Assembly (NCBI GenBank): GCA_947449005.1
Contig: CANFPP010000017.1
Span: 1 to 40,711, forward strand
DNA: 40,711 nucleotides
From: Holosporales bacterium
GTDB lineage: Bacteria; Pseudomonadota; Alphaproteobacteria; Paracaedibacterales; CANFPP01
Direction of reading: 5' to 3'
A program made the translations under genes and the position numbers. This document shows, piece after piece, positions 18,372 through 26,201 of the stretch (its first letter is position 1; each line of letters begins with the position of its first letter). Under the pieces are notes generated by a model. The model was not told the origin of the DNA. It made no database searches and saw nothing but the letters and a program-made list of their open reading frames with translations.

Positions 18372-18707
18372 ATGACATACGATTCAAACAATATTTTTGC
18401 CAAAATTTTGCGTGGCGATATTCCTTGCCAGAAAATCCATGAAAATGACTACGGCCTTGCCTTTTATGACATTCATCCCAAAGCACCTATTCACGCACTT
18501 GTGATTCCCAAAAATGCTTATGAGAATTTCGAAGATTTCTGTCATAACGCAAAACCAGAAGAAGTATTGGGGTTTTTGGCATGCATTACAAAAGTTACTG
18601 AACTGTTAAAAATTAATACTTCAGGATATAGACTGATGAGTAATTGCGGTGAAGGTGCCGGCCAAGAAGTCCCTCATTTTCATGTGCATCTCCTCAGTGG
18701 AAAATGA
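18372..18707 (+). CDS. HIT family protein (Hint-like nucleotide hydrolase)
   Basis: This 111-residue cytoplasmic protein matches the usual Hint size. It opens with IFAKILRGDIPCQKIHEN and has the histidine triad HFHVHLL at 102-108 (His102, His104, His106), with His104 the likely nucleophile. YRLMSNCGEGAGQEVPHFH is the conserved C-terminal block. Such proteins hydrolyse purine nucleoside phosphoramidates and AMP-lysine adducts; the physiological substrate is uncertain. AGAAGGAG lies 7 bases before the ATG. It converges on rpiB with a 4-base gap. Confidence 0.93.
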   Translation: MTYDSNNIFAKILRGDIPCQKIHENDYGLAFYDIHPKAPIHALVIPKNAYENFEDFCHNAKPEEVLGFLACITKVTELLKINTSGYRLMSNCGEGAGQEVPHFHVHLLSGK

Positions 18708-18711
18708 TTAA

Positions 18712-19143
18712 TTAAACATCCAGCTTCGCAATTCGCACAGCGTGACGCTCACCTTCGAATGGTGTACTTAAGAAAGTAGTGAGGCAAGCTATTGCAGTCT
18801 CATTATCAGTAATACGGGCACCCAAGCATAGAACATTCGCATCATTATGACGGCGTGCAAGCTCTGTCTGTTGTACACTGGTACAAAGAGCAGCACGAAT
18901 TCCTTTGTACCGATTTGCAGCAATGCTCATACCAATACCTGTACCGCAAATCAAAACACCCTGAACAGCTTGTTGGTTTAAAATGGACTCACAAACTCGC
19001 GATGCAAAATCTGGATAGTCCACAAGATCAGCTGAGCTTGTGCCAAAATCTAAAACTTTGAAACCACGCGCCTGTAGTATTTCAACAATCGCTGCCTTTA
19101 AAGAGTGGCCGGCATGATCGCAGCCAAATGCTATTTCTTCCAT
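18712..19143 (-). CDS. rpiB: ribose 5-phosphate isomerase B
   Basis: This is a 143-residue enzyme interconverting ribose 5-phosphate and ribulose 5-phosphate in the non-oxidative pentose phosphate pathway. The start at 19143 is chosen because MEEIAFGCDHAGH is the conserved N-terminus; a longer frame adds 45 residues of unrelated sequence that lie in dedA. Key residues are the DHAG phosphate loop (Asp9-His10), the catalytic Cys66 in ICGTGIGMSIAANR, and His99 in ARRHNDAN. Its first 13 bases overlap the end of dedA, which implies coupled translation. Confidence 0.94.
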   Translation of the reverse strand: MEEIAFGCDHAGHSLKAAIVEILQARGFKVLDFGTSSADLVDYPDFASRVCESILNQQAVQGVLICGTGIGMSIAANRYKGIRAALCTSVQQTELARRHNDANVLCLGARITDNETAIACLTTFLSTPFEGERHAVRIAKLDV

Positions 19144-19694
19144 TTTTTCTTGCCCAAAAAAACACCAGCAATAATACACGCGATGCCAACCACACCTATT
19201 AAGAAATATTTTTGATAGGTGTGAAAATTCTCTAAGATATTGAGCATAACATCGCCAAGCATATAGCCACCAACACAACTAACGACGGTCCAAATAATTG
19301 CAGAAATAAAATTCAAAGGCAAAAATCTTTGAGGAGAAATCCCAGCCGCACCAATAACAATAGGGCTGACAATCCGAATACCATAAATAAAACGGAAACT
19401 TAAGATAAACCAGCTATCCATTTTATGAAGAAGTTTAAACGCTTTATCTGAAGGAAGCTTTAAACGCGGGTAACGCTGAAAAAGACTAGGACCATATTTT
19501 CTTCCAACAAAAAACAAGGCCTGATCTGCAAACAATGTGCCAAAAAATGCAATAATCATAATCTTAGGAAGCGATAAATAACCCTGGCTCGCCATCGCGC
19601 TGGCGGTTAAAATTACGGATTCACCCTCAACCAGCGATCCTAAGAAAACTGCCCAGTAACCCCAATCTTGTACAAAAGCGATAAATTTTTCCAT
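19131..19694 (-). CDS. DedA family membrane protein
   Basis: This 187-residue inner-membrane protein of the DedA/SNARE-associated family has about five hydrophobic segments. LGSLVEGESVILTASAMASQG is the typical N-terminal re-entrant region, with the acidic Glu needed by the family. FRFIYGIRIVSPIVIGAAG matches the conserved F/R-x3-G-x-R motif. DedA proteins act in membrane homeostasis and undecaprenyl phosphate or phospholipid flipping; the exact substrate here is unknown. Its stop lies within the first codons of rpiB. Confidence 0.88.
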   Translation of the reverse strand: MEKFIAFVQDWGYWAVFLGSLVEGESVILTASAMASQGYLSLPKIMIIAFFGTLFADQALFFVGRKYGPSLFQRYPRLKLPSDKAFKLLHKMDSWFILSFRFIYGIRIVSPIVIGAAGISPQRFLPLNFISAIIWTVVSCVGGYMLGDVMLNILENFHTYQKYFLIGVVGIACIIAGVFLGKKKWKK

Positions 19695-19720
19695 TAATTA
19701 ATTCAGTCTCTACGTAATAT

Positions 19721-19842
19721 GCATACCTATGTGAGTCGAAGATGTTGATTTTAAAGCCAGAGACTTTGTTCATTATCCCCATAGTTTTAAAACCAGAAGT
19801 TAATGGACTAAAAATCAGCATCTTCGATTCACATAGGCATAG
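19721..19842. repeat. imperfect 30-bp inverted repeat around a 62-bp spacer
   Basis: The left arm at 19721-19750 and the right arm at 19813-19842 match in 25 of 30 positions as inverted copies, with core CCTATGTGA-TCGAAGATG-TGATT. The spacer holds a near-direct repeat TTTTAAAGCCAGA / TTTTAAAACCAGA. The right arm runs into the 3' end of ccmFH and encodes its last residues (YAYVNRRC) and stop. A MITE-like remnant or a long hairpin at the transcript end are both possible. Confidence 0.65.
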
Positions 19843-22034
19843 TGCCAAAGAACTATAATAGTCAGTATAACGAATAATGCCCAAGGCCCAACCCATAAAA
19901 TGAATGTTGAGGCGGAAAAACTTGGTTTTGTTACAATACTCTCTCCGTAACGTAGAATATAAGCATCAATAATTTGCTTTTTTGTCCTGCCTTTGGATAA
20001 CTGCCCCCTAAGATCTTGCCGCATTGCTGATGCCATATCCGCCATTGAGCTATCTAAAGTTTGACCAGCACAAACTGGGCAAAGAATTGTTTTATCAAGC
20101 TCACGTGCAACTGCTTCCAGATGAGGATCATTGAGTAGTTCATGAGCATCGGTAGCAAATGTTGAACCTCCAAGCATCAGCAACAGAATAAAAAACAAAG
20201 CTTTCCGCTTATTCCAGGCAGATAACGCACCCCCCACAGCAATCAGCACAACTCCAAGCCATAAAAGATTGATCCAGGGCTTGAAATAAAAGCGAAAACT
20301 CCACTGACCATTGGTATATTCTTCTCCCATCGCAACATAAATATGCGACACCAAGTTTGAGTAAATTGCTGTTTCGCTGTGAATATTTTTTTGCGTCCAA
20401 TAAAATCTTTTCTCTGGTTGCAGGGTCGCGATATCCTTGCCATTTTTTGTCAGAAGAAGATGAGCTTTTTGGGCGTTATAATTCGGCCCCTTCACAATTT
20501 CGATTTTTTCTAATGTTACGTTGTATTGACCGACTACCACAGACTCGTTTGAAGCCAAGGTTGGCATTATTTCAATTTCACCAACTGTTGACTCGATCAT
20601 TCCCAAAACTGCAATACCAAGCCCCACATGAGCCAGGCACATACTGTAAAAACTTAAAGATTTTTTGTTTGTTTTTATATATAGATGAGCCGTCGCAATA
20701 ATAACCCACAAAGCACCAGCATTGCCTATAATAGCTAAAAACGATGCAGGATGATCCGTAAAATAATATCCTCCTAAAATTAAAGAAGCCGTCAAACAAA
20801 ATGCCGGTAAGATTTTTTGAACGACGTCATGCAAAGAATTTTCTGCCCAAGAAAACCAAGGTCCTAAACCCACTAAAAACAGCAAAGGAACCATTAAGGG
20901 AACAAAAGTTGCCTGAAAGTATGGCGCGCCAATACTAATTGATTGGTTGAAAAATTCCAAGATAAGTGGGTAAAAAATCGCCAGAAGAATGGTCGCCGTT
21001 CCACACAATAAAAATATGTTATTAAACAGTAAAAATCCGGATCGCGATAAAGGAGATGTCGCAACAAGAGAGCGAATATTTTCAACTCTCATGCAGAAAA
21101 GAATCAGCGTCGGCAGGATAATAAGGCAACATAAGAAAAAGAGAATCACCCCGCGCTCTGGATCAATGGCAAAACTATGAACCGAAATCAAAAGCCCAGA
21201 TCGAACGAGAAACATCCCAAGCAGACAAAGAGAAAATGTTAATATTGCCAGAAATAAAGACCACGCATTAAACGCATTTTTGTTTTGCGTAACCTTTAAC
21301 GAATGAAGCAATGCTGTCGCCATGAGCCATGGCATAAGAGCCGCATTTTCAACCGGATCCCAGAACCACCATCCACCCCAACCAAGTTCGTAATAGGCCC
21401 AAAAGCTACCCAAAAGTAAGCCAAAGGTCAGAAATGACCAAGAAACCATTGTCCAAAAATGAGTTTCTCTGACCCAATCAATATCAAGTTTTCCTTTGAT
21501 TAAAGCATCGATTGCTAAACAAAAGGGGATGGAAAATCCAACATATCCAGAATAGAGAAAGGGCGGGTGAATCACCAAACTTGGATCCTGCAAAAGAGGA
21601 TTCAAGTCATCTCCATTCTGCGGAATACTTGCCATAACTTCAAAAGGGTTACAGGCAATTAACATAAAAAGAAGAAAACCAGCACTAATCACTCCCATCA
21701 AGGGAACAATGCTGACTCTTTTCACCATGACTCCATAGAGACTCAGAATCATAACCCATAAAAGCATTGAGCCCTCATGGTTACCCCAAACACCCCCGAT
21801 CTTATAGAGCAGCGGTTTTGCAGTGTGCGAATTCGCAACGACATTGACTACGCTAAAGTCAGAAGTTACATGCGCAAAAGTCAGAATTATGAAAGCACCA
21901 ACGACAAAGACACATTGTACTTTTGCCATTTGATAGGCGCGTTTAGAACTTGAAAAACGCCAGAAACTTTGCAAGCAGCTTGCGAGAAGAGCTAGACTCA
22001 GAAATGCCTGACCGAGATAGGGCGTTAGACTCAT
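19815..22034 (-). CDS. ccmF: CcmF-CcmH fusion, cytochrome c heme lyase complex
   Basis: This 739-residue protein joins two normally separate System I proteins. Residues 1 to about 610 are CcmF: many membrane segments, WGNHEGSMLLW near 83-93, NPF...DLNPLLQDP...IHPP, and the tryptophan-rich heme-handling motif GWGGWWFWDPVENA at 218-231. CcmF ends ALSAWNKRK. At once a second signal-anchor-like segment begins (ALFFILLLMLGG, from residue 612, base ~20204), followed by the CcmH domain with the redox motif LCPVCAGQ (Cys652, Cys655), LRGQLSKGRTKKQIIDAY and a final membrane helix. CcmH reduces apocytochrome CxxCH cysteines and CcmF ligates heme. The predicted topology places both correctly. No ccmG or ccmAB is nearby. 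The last residues come from an inverted-repeat arm. Confidence 0.9.
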   Translation of the reverse strand: MSLTPYLGQAFLSLALLASCLQSFWRFSSSKRAYQMAKVQCVFVVGAFIILTFAHVTSDFSVVNVVANSHTAKPLLYKIGGVWGNHEGSMLLWVMILSLYGVMVKRVSIVPLMGVISAGFLLFMLIACNPFEVMASIPQNGDDLNPLLQDPSLVIHPPFLYSGYVGFSIPFCLAIDALIKGKLDIDWVRETHFWTMVSWSFLTFGLLLGSFWAYYELGWGGWWFWDPVENAALMPWLMATALLHSLKVTQNKNAFNAWSLFLAILTFSLCLLGMFLVRSGLLISVHSFAIDPERGVILFFLCCLIILPTLILFCMRVENIRSLVATSPLSRSGFLLFNNIFLLCGTATILLAIFYPLILEFFNQSISIGAPYFQATFVPLMVPLLFLVGLGPWFSWAENSLHDVVQKILPAFCLTASLILGGYYFTDHPASFLAIIGNAGALWVIIATAHLYIKTNKKSLSFYSMCLAHVGLGIAVLGMIESTVGEIEIMPTLASNESVVVGQYNVTLEKIEIVKGPNYNAQKAHLLLTKNGKDIATLQPEKRFYWTQKNIHSETAIYSNLVSHIYVAMGEEYTNGQWSFRFYFKPWINLLWLGVVLIAVGGALSAWNKRKALFFILLLMLGGSTFATDAHELLNDPHLEAVARELDKTILCPVCAGQTLDSSMADMASAMRQDLRGQLSKGRTKKQIIDAYILRYGESIVTKPSFSASTFILWVGPWALFVILTIIVLWHYAYVNRRC

Positions 22035-22050
22035 CCTATTCCTCTGCTGT

Positions 22051-22220
22051 CATCTTCACGAAGGCGTGGATCCAGGCTTTGTTTTTTCTGGATGGCCACG
22101 CATCTGCGATGCTCTCCATGACGGCGAGTATTTGGATTTGAAAGATTAGAGTTTTTTATGATCATCGGAAAACACCCCCTCACCCCGTCATGGCGAGCCC
22201 GGAAGGGCGTGGCCATCCAG
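22051..22220. repeat. two REP-like palindromic elements between ccmE and ccmFH
   Basis: The first has arms GCGTGGATCCAG (22064-22075) and CTGGATGGCCACGC (22088-22101), a bulged stem. The second, at 22186-22220, reads CGTCATGGCGAGCCC...GGGCGTGGCCATCCAG and folds through TGGC/GCCA and GCCC/GGGC. Both carry the GTCAT start and the GCGTGG-ATCCAG core and look like inverted or related copies of one mobile repeat. They interrupt an otherwise tight ccm operon with a 217-base gap. Confidence 0.7.
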
Positions 22221-22251
22221 TTAAATAACATCTGCACACAAACAGTCTTCA

Positions 22252-22704
22252 TCATTTCTTATACGAAGTAAAAGTTTTAGATGGCCAATTGCCTGACTCC
22301 TTCAAAGCCTTTGCAACGTCAGGCGGCATGTAATTTTCGTCATGTTTAGCAAGAATTTGTGTCGCCTGAAAAATACCATCCTCAGACAGTTCTCCCTCGG
22401 TAATAACGCCCTGACCTTCCTTAAAAAGATCCGGAGCAATCCCTTTAAAGGCAATAGACGTCGTGTGAGTTCCATCCGTAATTTCGAAGGTAAGATTATT
22501 CATATTTTTTATAACACTATTCGGGACAACAATGCCGCCAAGACGAATTTTTTGATTAGCTATAACTTTGTGATTATGAATATCCGTCGGCGTTAGGAAG
22601 AAGAGCATATTGTTATTCAATGCCCCCAGCGTCACCATAACAACACCCGTCACAATGCAACTTAGGACGATTAAGTACCAGGTTCGCTGTTTAATTTTTG
22701 CCAT
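22252..22704 (-). CDS. ccmE: cytochrome c maturation heme chaperone CcmE
   Basis: This is a 150-residue periplasmic heme carrier with one N-terminal membrane anchor (TWYLIVLSCIVTGVVMV). The start is set at the ATG at 22704, giving MAKIKQRT; an upstream in-frame start would lie inside ccmD. The OB-fold landmarks IRLGGIV, FEITDG, FKGIAPDLFKEGQGVI and EGELSEDGIF are present. The heme-attachment site LAKHDENYMPP has the covalent His121 and axial Tyr125. It takes heme from the CcmABCD step and gives it to CcmF. Its start overlaps the end of ccmD by 34 bases. Confidence 0.92.
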   Translation of the reverse strand: MAKIKQRTWYLIVLSCIVTGVVMVTLGALNNNMLFFLTPTDIHNHKVIANQKIRLGGIVVPNSVIKNMNNLTFEITDGTHTTSIAFKGIAPDLFKEGQGVITEGELSEDGIFQATQILAKHDENYMPPDVAKALKESGNWPSKTFTSYKK

Positions 22705-22808
22705 TGATCGAATTTGCGTTTTACCTTTACTGACTGCCTCCACACTTTAATCATAAAAATGCAGAGAGTCACGAGCGTAATAAGATAAGCAGCAATCGTA
22801 TACTTCAT
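22671..22808 (-). CDS. ccmD: cytochrome c maturation small membrane protein CcmD
   Basis: This 45-residue gene is short and easily missed. Its ATG shares ATGA with the ccmC stop. The product has one membrane helix (YTIAAYLITLVTLCIFMI, residues 3-20) followed by a basic tail (KVWRQSVKVKRKF), exactly the CcmD pattern and position between ccmC and ccmE. CcmD helps release holo-CcmE from the CcmABC complex. It overlaps ccmE by 34 bases in another frame. Confidence 0.85.
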   Translation of the reverse strand: MKYTIAAYLITLVTLCIFMIKVWRQSVKVKRKFDQWQKLNSEPGT

Positions 22809-23533
22809 GACTGTGGCTGCCGCATTTGCAAACTAATCAGTTTGCGTTGGTACAATTCAGTTCTCAGTTTCCAACACAGCAAAGTAATGGCAGAGGCAGC
22901 GAAACACACAGACATAAAGGCCAACGGCCATAACATTGAAGAATGGATCGCTGGCTTCGCTGACAGCATGATACTCGGAGGTTGATGAAGCGTGTACCAC
23001 CAATCAACCGACCACTTGATAATTGGCACATTAATCCACCCAATGATCGCCAGAATAGAGGCAGTGTTTAAAGATTTTTCATCATCATCTGCGCTAGAAG
23101 CTAAGGTTTGATAACCTAAATATAAAAAGAACAAAACCAACATAGAAGTTAAACGAGCATCCCAAACCCACCAAGTCCCCCAAGTTGGCTTACCCCAAAT
23201 GGACCCTGTTATCAGGCTAATAGCCGTAAAGTAAGTCCCAATTGATGCGAGAGATTTTGTAATCAGATGAAAGAGAAAGATACGACTGATAAAAGCAAAC
23301 GCCGCAGATAGTGCCATCGCCGTGTAAATCGCAAGCGCCCCCCAAGATGCGGGAACATGTACATACATAATACGAACGGTTTCACCCTGAACATAATCAG
23401 CCGGAGAGAAAATCAAGGCGAACGTGAGCCCCGTTACGGCAAATATCAACGTAGCAACAAGGCTCCAGGGCAAGATGCTGTCTATAGCCTTTAAAACTGC
23501 AGATGGTTTTGTGAATGTGTGTAATATTTTCAT
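22805..23533 (-). CDS. ccmC: cytochrome c maturation heme handling protein CcmC
   Basis: This is a 242-residue inner-membrane protein with six hydrophobic segments. The tryptophan-rich WWD motif (WGKPTWGTWWVWDARLTS, about 113-130) and the two heme-ligand histidines, His59 in MYVHVPASW and His183 in WWYTLHQPPS, are present. CcmC attaches heme to CcmE at the periplasmic face. It is the first gene of the ccmC-ccmD-ccmE-ccmFH run. The ABC partners CcmA and CcmB and the thioredoxin CcmG are not in this window and must lie elsewhere if the pathway works. Confidence 0.95.
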   Translation of the reverse strand: MKILHTFTKPSAVLKAIDSILPWSLVATLIFAVTGLTFALIFSPADYVQGETVRIMYVHVPASWGALAIYTAMALSAAFAFISRIFLFHLITKSLASIGTYFTAISLITGSIWGKPTWGTWWVWDARLTSMLVLFFLYLGYQTLASSADDDEKSLNTASILAIIGWINVPIIKWSVDWWYTLHQPPSIMLSAKPAIHSSMLWPLAFMSVCFAASAITLLCWKLRTELYQRKLISLQMRQPQS

Positions 23534-23610
23534 AAACTACTTATATTCTCAACGATTAAATAGCCTAAGCTCCTAGCTCTCACAACTTGTCATCCCATTT
23601 TCTCCACCGG

Positions 23611-23634
23611 TCATCCCCGCGAAGGCGGGGATGA
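23611..23634. repeat. perfect REP-like hairpin
   Basis: TCATCCCCGC and GCGGGGATGA form a perfect 10-bp stem with a GAAG loop between ccmC and P2. A partial GTCATCCCATTTT copy lies just before it (23589). The CGCGAAGGCG core is the best preserved example of the GTCATTCCCGCGNAGGCG repeat type seen in this window. Confidence 0.75.
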
Positions 23635-23707
23635 TGGAATAGGGAGCGTAAATGACGACGGAGAGAACGTAGATCCTAAACAGCGTATTTAGAGCAACGA
23701 CGAGAAT

Positions 23708-26110
23708 TTAATATTCCTCTCCAAAATCACGTTCATCACCAGAACGATAACCTCCTTCAGAGTGAGGCATGTGCATCCCTCCCACACCATAATGACGCCC
23801 CGTCATGTCCATCAAGTCTTCATAACGTTGCTCGGAACTTCTATAATACCTAGCACTCGTGTCTCTCATAAGTGGCCTGCTTGCCAAGATTCTATTAATT
23901 TCAGCAAAATCAATTTCACTACTTCCACCCCTGTTATGTTTCTGAAAAATAGAAGCAAGAGCGATAACAGCACAATTTGTTTGATGATCTTCTAGTTTCC
24001 ATTTCTCTTCATTACTAAATTTTGAATCAGTTCTAAACAAGCGTTGCATAATTTCATTAGCAGCCTCACCAGACATCTTTAATATAGCGGGCTCTACCAC
24101 ATACTCAAGTATACTTGCGTGCATATTGTCCTTATCTGTAACTTTCCCGGTGAAAGCAGGATTGTGAGCAGCAATAAGATCGGAGATCTCTTCAAAATTC
24201 TCTTCTCCTATGCTTTTTATGGCTTGCTCCAAAGTCTCAAACAAATTGTGACGTTTATAATCTACAAAGCTTCTTCCAAAATCTCTCAAGCTCTCTATCA
24301 TAATCTCAACCTCAGCTTCAGTCGCTGCGCGCTTAAAGTCCATGCCAAATGTTCCGCCCGTTGCCAAAATATTTGACCATAAAGTCTGCATTGTTTCAAC
24401 TACCAGAGGATTTGGCTCTTGCCCCATCATGCTGTTCTGTCCAAAGCGAGCAAATATATTCAAAACGCGTACTGGACGTGCAGGCATTTTTTCATCAAAA
24501 CGACTATATCCACTATAGTGAGTCTGTTCTTCTTGGCGCACCAATTCATCATACGTTGTAAAAAAAGAGCTCCATAATTGATTAGCTTGACCTGCAAAAT
24601 CCATTGGACTCTGCTGCAAGAAACTATCACGAAGTGGACTGGAATTTTGACGTAAGATTGCCCCTAAGCTACTCGACGCAAACCCTTGTGAATTTCCCTC
24701 TAAATTAAAAGTAGAGATGACTTCATGCCACCAATCATCATTAAAGAGTTTTGCATTAACAGTTTTAATGCCTCTCGTGAATGCTTCTTCATGAAGGCGA
24801 TCCTGTTCTTCTTGTTCTTGACGCCAAATCCGTTCTCGTTCTTCTTCTTCTTTTTCTCGACGATTCGTTACTTTTTCTTTTATCAATTCAAAAACAGTAT
24901 CTGACACGACTCCATCATATCCCCAGTAATCCCTTATCTGCGAGATTCCATCGTTTCCGTGAATATCTTTCGCGTTTAACATTCTCTCAACATCTACGCC
25001 TTGGTCTTTCATTCTTTGCAGTAAATGCGTGTCATTCGCTGCAATGAATGCTAGGTTTTGCCCTTGGCTATTTCTATACTTCTCAAAGAAATTTTTTCCA
25101 TCTGGAGTTTGCAGAAAATTCTTAAATTTCCAATCTGAATCAATAGTTGTTATATCCACTTCAGCTGCAGTTGGAACCAGAATCCCTGCACCATAATAAA
25201 GCTGCAGTAACTCCGAAATGCAAAGTCGACCCTGATCGCTTTTTGCGTTTTCATTAAAGTAATCATAGAGCGTTTTGCGATCCCCTGTACGATAGGCGCG
25301 GAGTTCTTCTTTGCATTTTTCTGAATAAGAAAGTGTTCGATAAAAGTTGTAATCATCAATTTGCTCTAAAGGTATAATCCCCCGCAATACTTGAATTCCA
25401 AAAGCCCCAACAAAGCTACCTAAGTTTACTACGCTATTTTCTAGCTCCCTTTCGATAGGGAGAACCCCTTCTTTCTGAATCTTCTCTAATTGTTCACGCA
25501 AAGCCGCGCATTGTTTAGGTGATGAATGATAATCACACTCATTTAAAGAATTTTGAAGAACCTTAACCTTAGCTACCTCAACAGCAAGATCACTTTTATA
25601 TTGCCTATACTGCGCTACAAGTTTTGTTACACTTGCCAAAGCTAAAGGTTTTAATTTATTTTGCACTTCAATTACTTTATTAATATCATTGCCATAATAA
25701 TTGCTGAAATCTATCGCCCTAAAAATGTGGCCGAGTCCCCAAGGGTTTGCCTCAAAAGAATTAAGTCCTGCCGTATTTTTTGCTTCAAAGATAGCCACAC
25801 CACAAACTTTGAATAGTTTAGGAAGCAATTCGAGACGTCCTGAATAAACAGCCTTATGAGCCAAGTTATTGCCATCAGCATCTTTTAATGAAAGGATTCT
25901 GCTTATCAAAACAGGATTGCCATCTGGTAGTTTTTCTAAAGGATTATCAATTTCCCCAATGTTCGTGCCATCATCAACAACACCTTTCAAAATCTCAATC
26001 TCTTTGTCATATGTGCCAGCAGCAATCGTTGGCTGTACTGTAAACACAAAGAAAAACACTGCGACAATACTGTATAAAAACCTTACGACAAGAGAAATAT
26101 TGCTATTCAT
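23708..26110 (-). CDS. large exported protein P2, GGTFG/HQxNCAV paralogue family
   Basis: No named family is recognised. From the ATG at 26110 there are 800 residues. This start gives a signal peptide (about 1-31, cut near TIAAG), has CAGG 9 bases upstream and leaves 51 bases to the shared box. Order of parts: an ankyrin-like unit near 65-115 (DADGNNLAHKAVYSG, LFKVCG, NTAGLNSFEANPWG), a helical and Cys-containing stretch to ~230, the middle module (RTLYDYFNEN, VPTAAEVDITTIDSD, KYRNSQGQNLAFIAAND), a Glu/Arg-rich coiled coil near 425-455, and the C-terminal module with FLQQSP, ANQLWSSF, ATGGTFGMDFKR, EDHQTNCAVIAL and DFAEINRIL. The tail is Gly/Tyr-rich. It shares an insert before HQTNCAV with P3 (DNM.....RLF), absent in P1 and P4. 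Function is unknown. Confidence 0.75.
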   Translation of the reverse strand: MNSNISLVVRFLYSIVAVFFFVFTVQPTIAAGTYDKEIEILKGVVDDGTNIGEIDNPLEKLPDGNPVLISRILSLKDADGNNLAHKAVYSGRLELLPKLFKVCGVAIFEAKNTAGLNSFEANPWGLGHIFRAIDFSNYYGNDINKVIEVQNKLKPLALASVTKLVAQYRQYKSDLAVEVAKVKVLQNSLNECDYHSSPKQCAALREQLEKIQKEGVLPIERELENSVVNLGSFVGAFGIQVLRGIIPLEQIDDYNFYRTLSYSEKCKEELRAYRTGDRKTLYDYFNENAKSDQGRLCISELLQLYYGAGILVPTAAEVDITTIDSDWKFKNFLQTPDGKNFFEKYRNSQGQNLAFIAANDTHLLQRMKDQGVDVERMLNAKDIHGNDGISQIRDYWGYDGVVSDTVFELIKEKVTNRREKEEEERERIWRQEQEEQDRLHEEAFTRGIKTVNAKLFNDDWWHEVISTFNLEGNSQGFASSSLGAILRQNSSPLRDSFLQQSPMDFAGQANQLWSSFFTTYDELVRQEEQTHYSGYSRFDEKMPARPVRVLNIFARFGQNSMMGQEPNPLVVETMQTLWSNILATGGTFGMDFKRAATEAEVEIMIESLRDFGRSFVDYKRHNLFETLEQAIKSIGEENFEEISDLIAAHNPAFTGKVTDKDNMHASILEYVVEPAILKMSGEAANEIMQRLFRTDSKFSNEEKWKLEDHQTNCAVIALASIFQKHNRGGSSEIDFAEINRILASRPLMRDTSARYYRSSEQRYEDLMDMTGRHYGVGGMHMPHSEGGYRSGDERDFGEEY

Positions 26111-26161
26111 TGAAAAAACCTGCGCTAAAAAATTAGATATAATATTATTATCAAATACATA

Positions 26162-26176
26162 TGAATAAATCATTAA
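26162..26176 (-). promoter_or_regulatory. CtrA-like box upstream of P2
   Basis: In the coding sense TTAATGATTTATTCA ends 51 bases before the P2 ATG. It is followed by TATGTATTTGATAATAATA, which contains a -10-like GATAAT 9 bases downstream. It is identical to the P1 and P3 boxes although the flanks differ. Confidence 0.55.
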
Positions 26177-26201
26177 AAATAATCTTAGCTAACACCCTAA
26201 T

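Noticed and set aside
18223-18486. An 87-codon minus-strand frame over the start of the HIT gene
   Set aside because: It lies antisense to a clear HIT protein and across a palindromic repeat, with no family features.
19144-19278. A 45-residue N-terminal extension of RpiB
   Set aside because: The extension is DedA coding sequence read in another frame; the conserved RpiB N-terminus begins at 19143.
19627-19896. An 89-codon minus-strand frame between ccmFH and dedA
   Set aside because: It is created by reading through the inverted repeat and overlaps both real genes in another frame.
22031-22255. A 74-codon frame between ccmE and ccmFH
   Set aside because: It consists almost wholly of the two REP-like elements and has no protein-like pattern.
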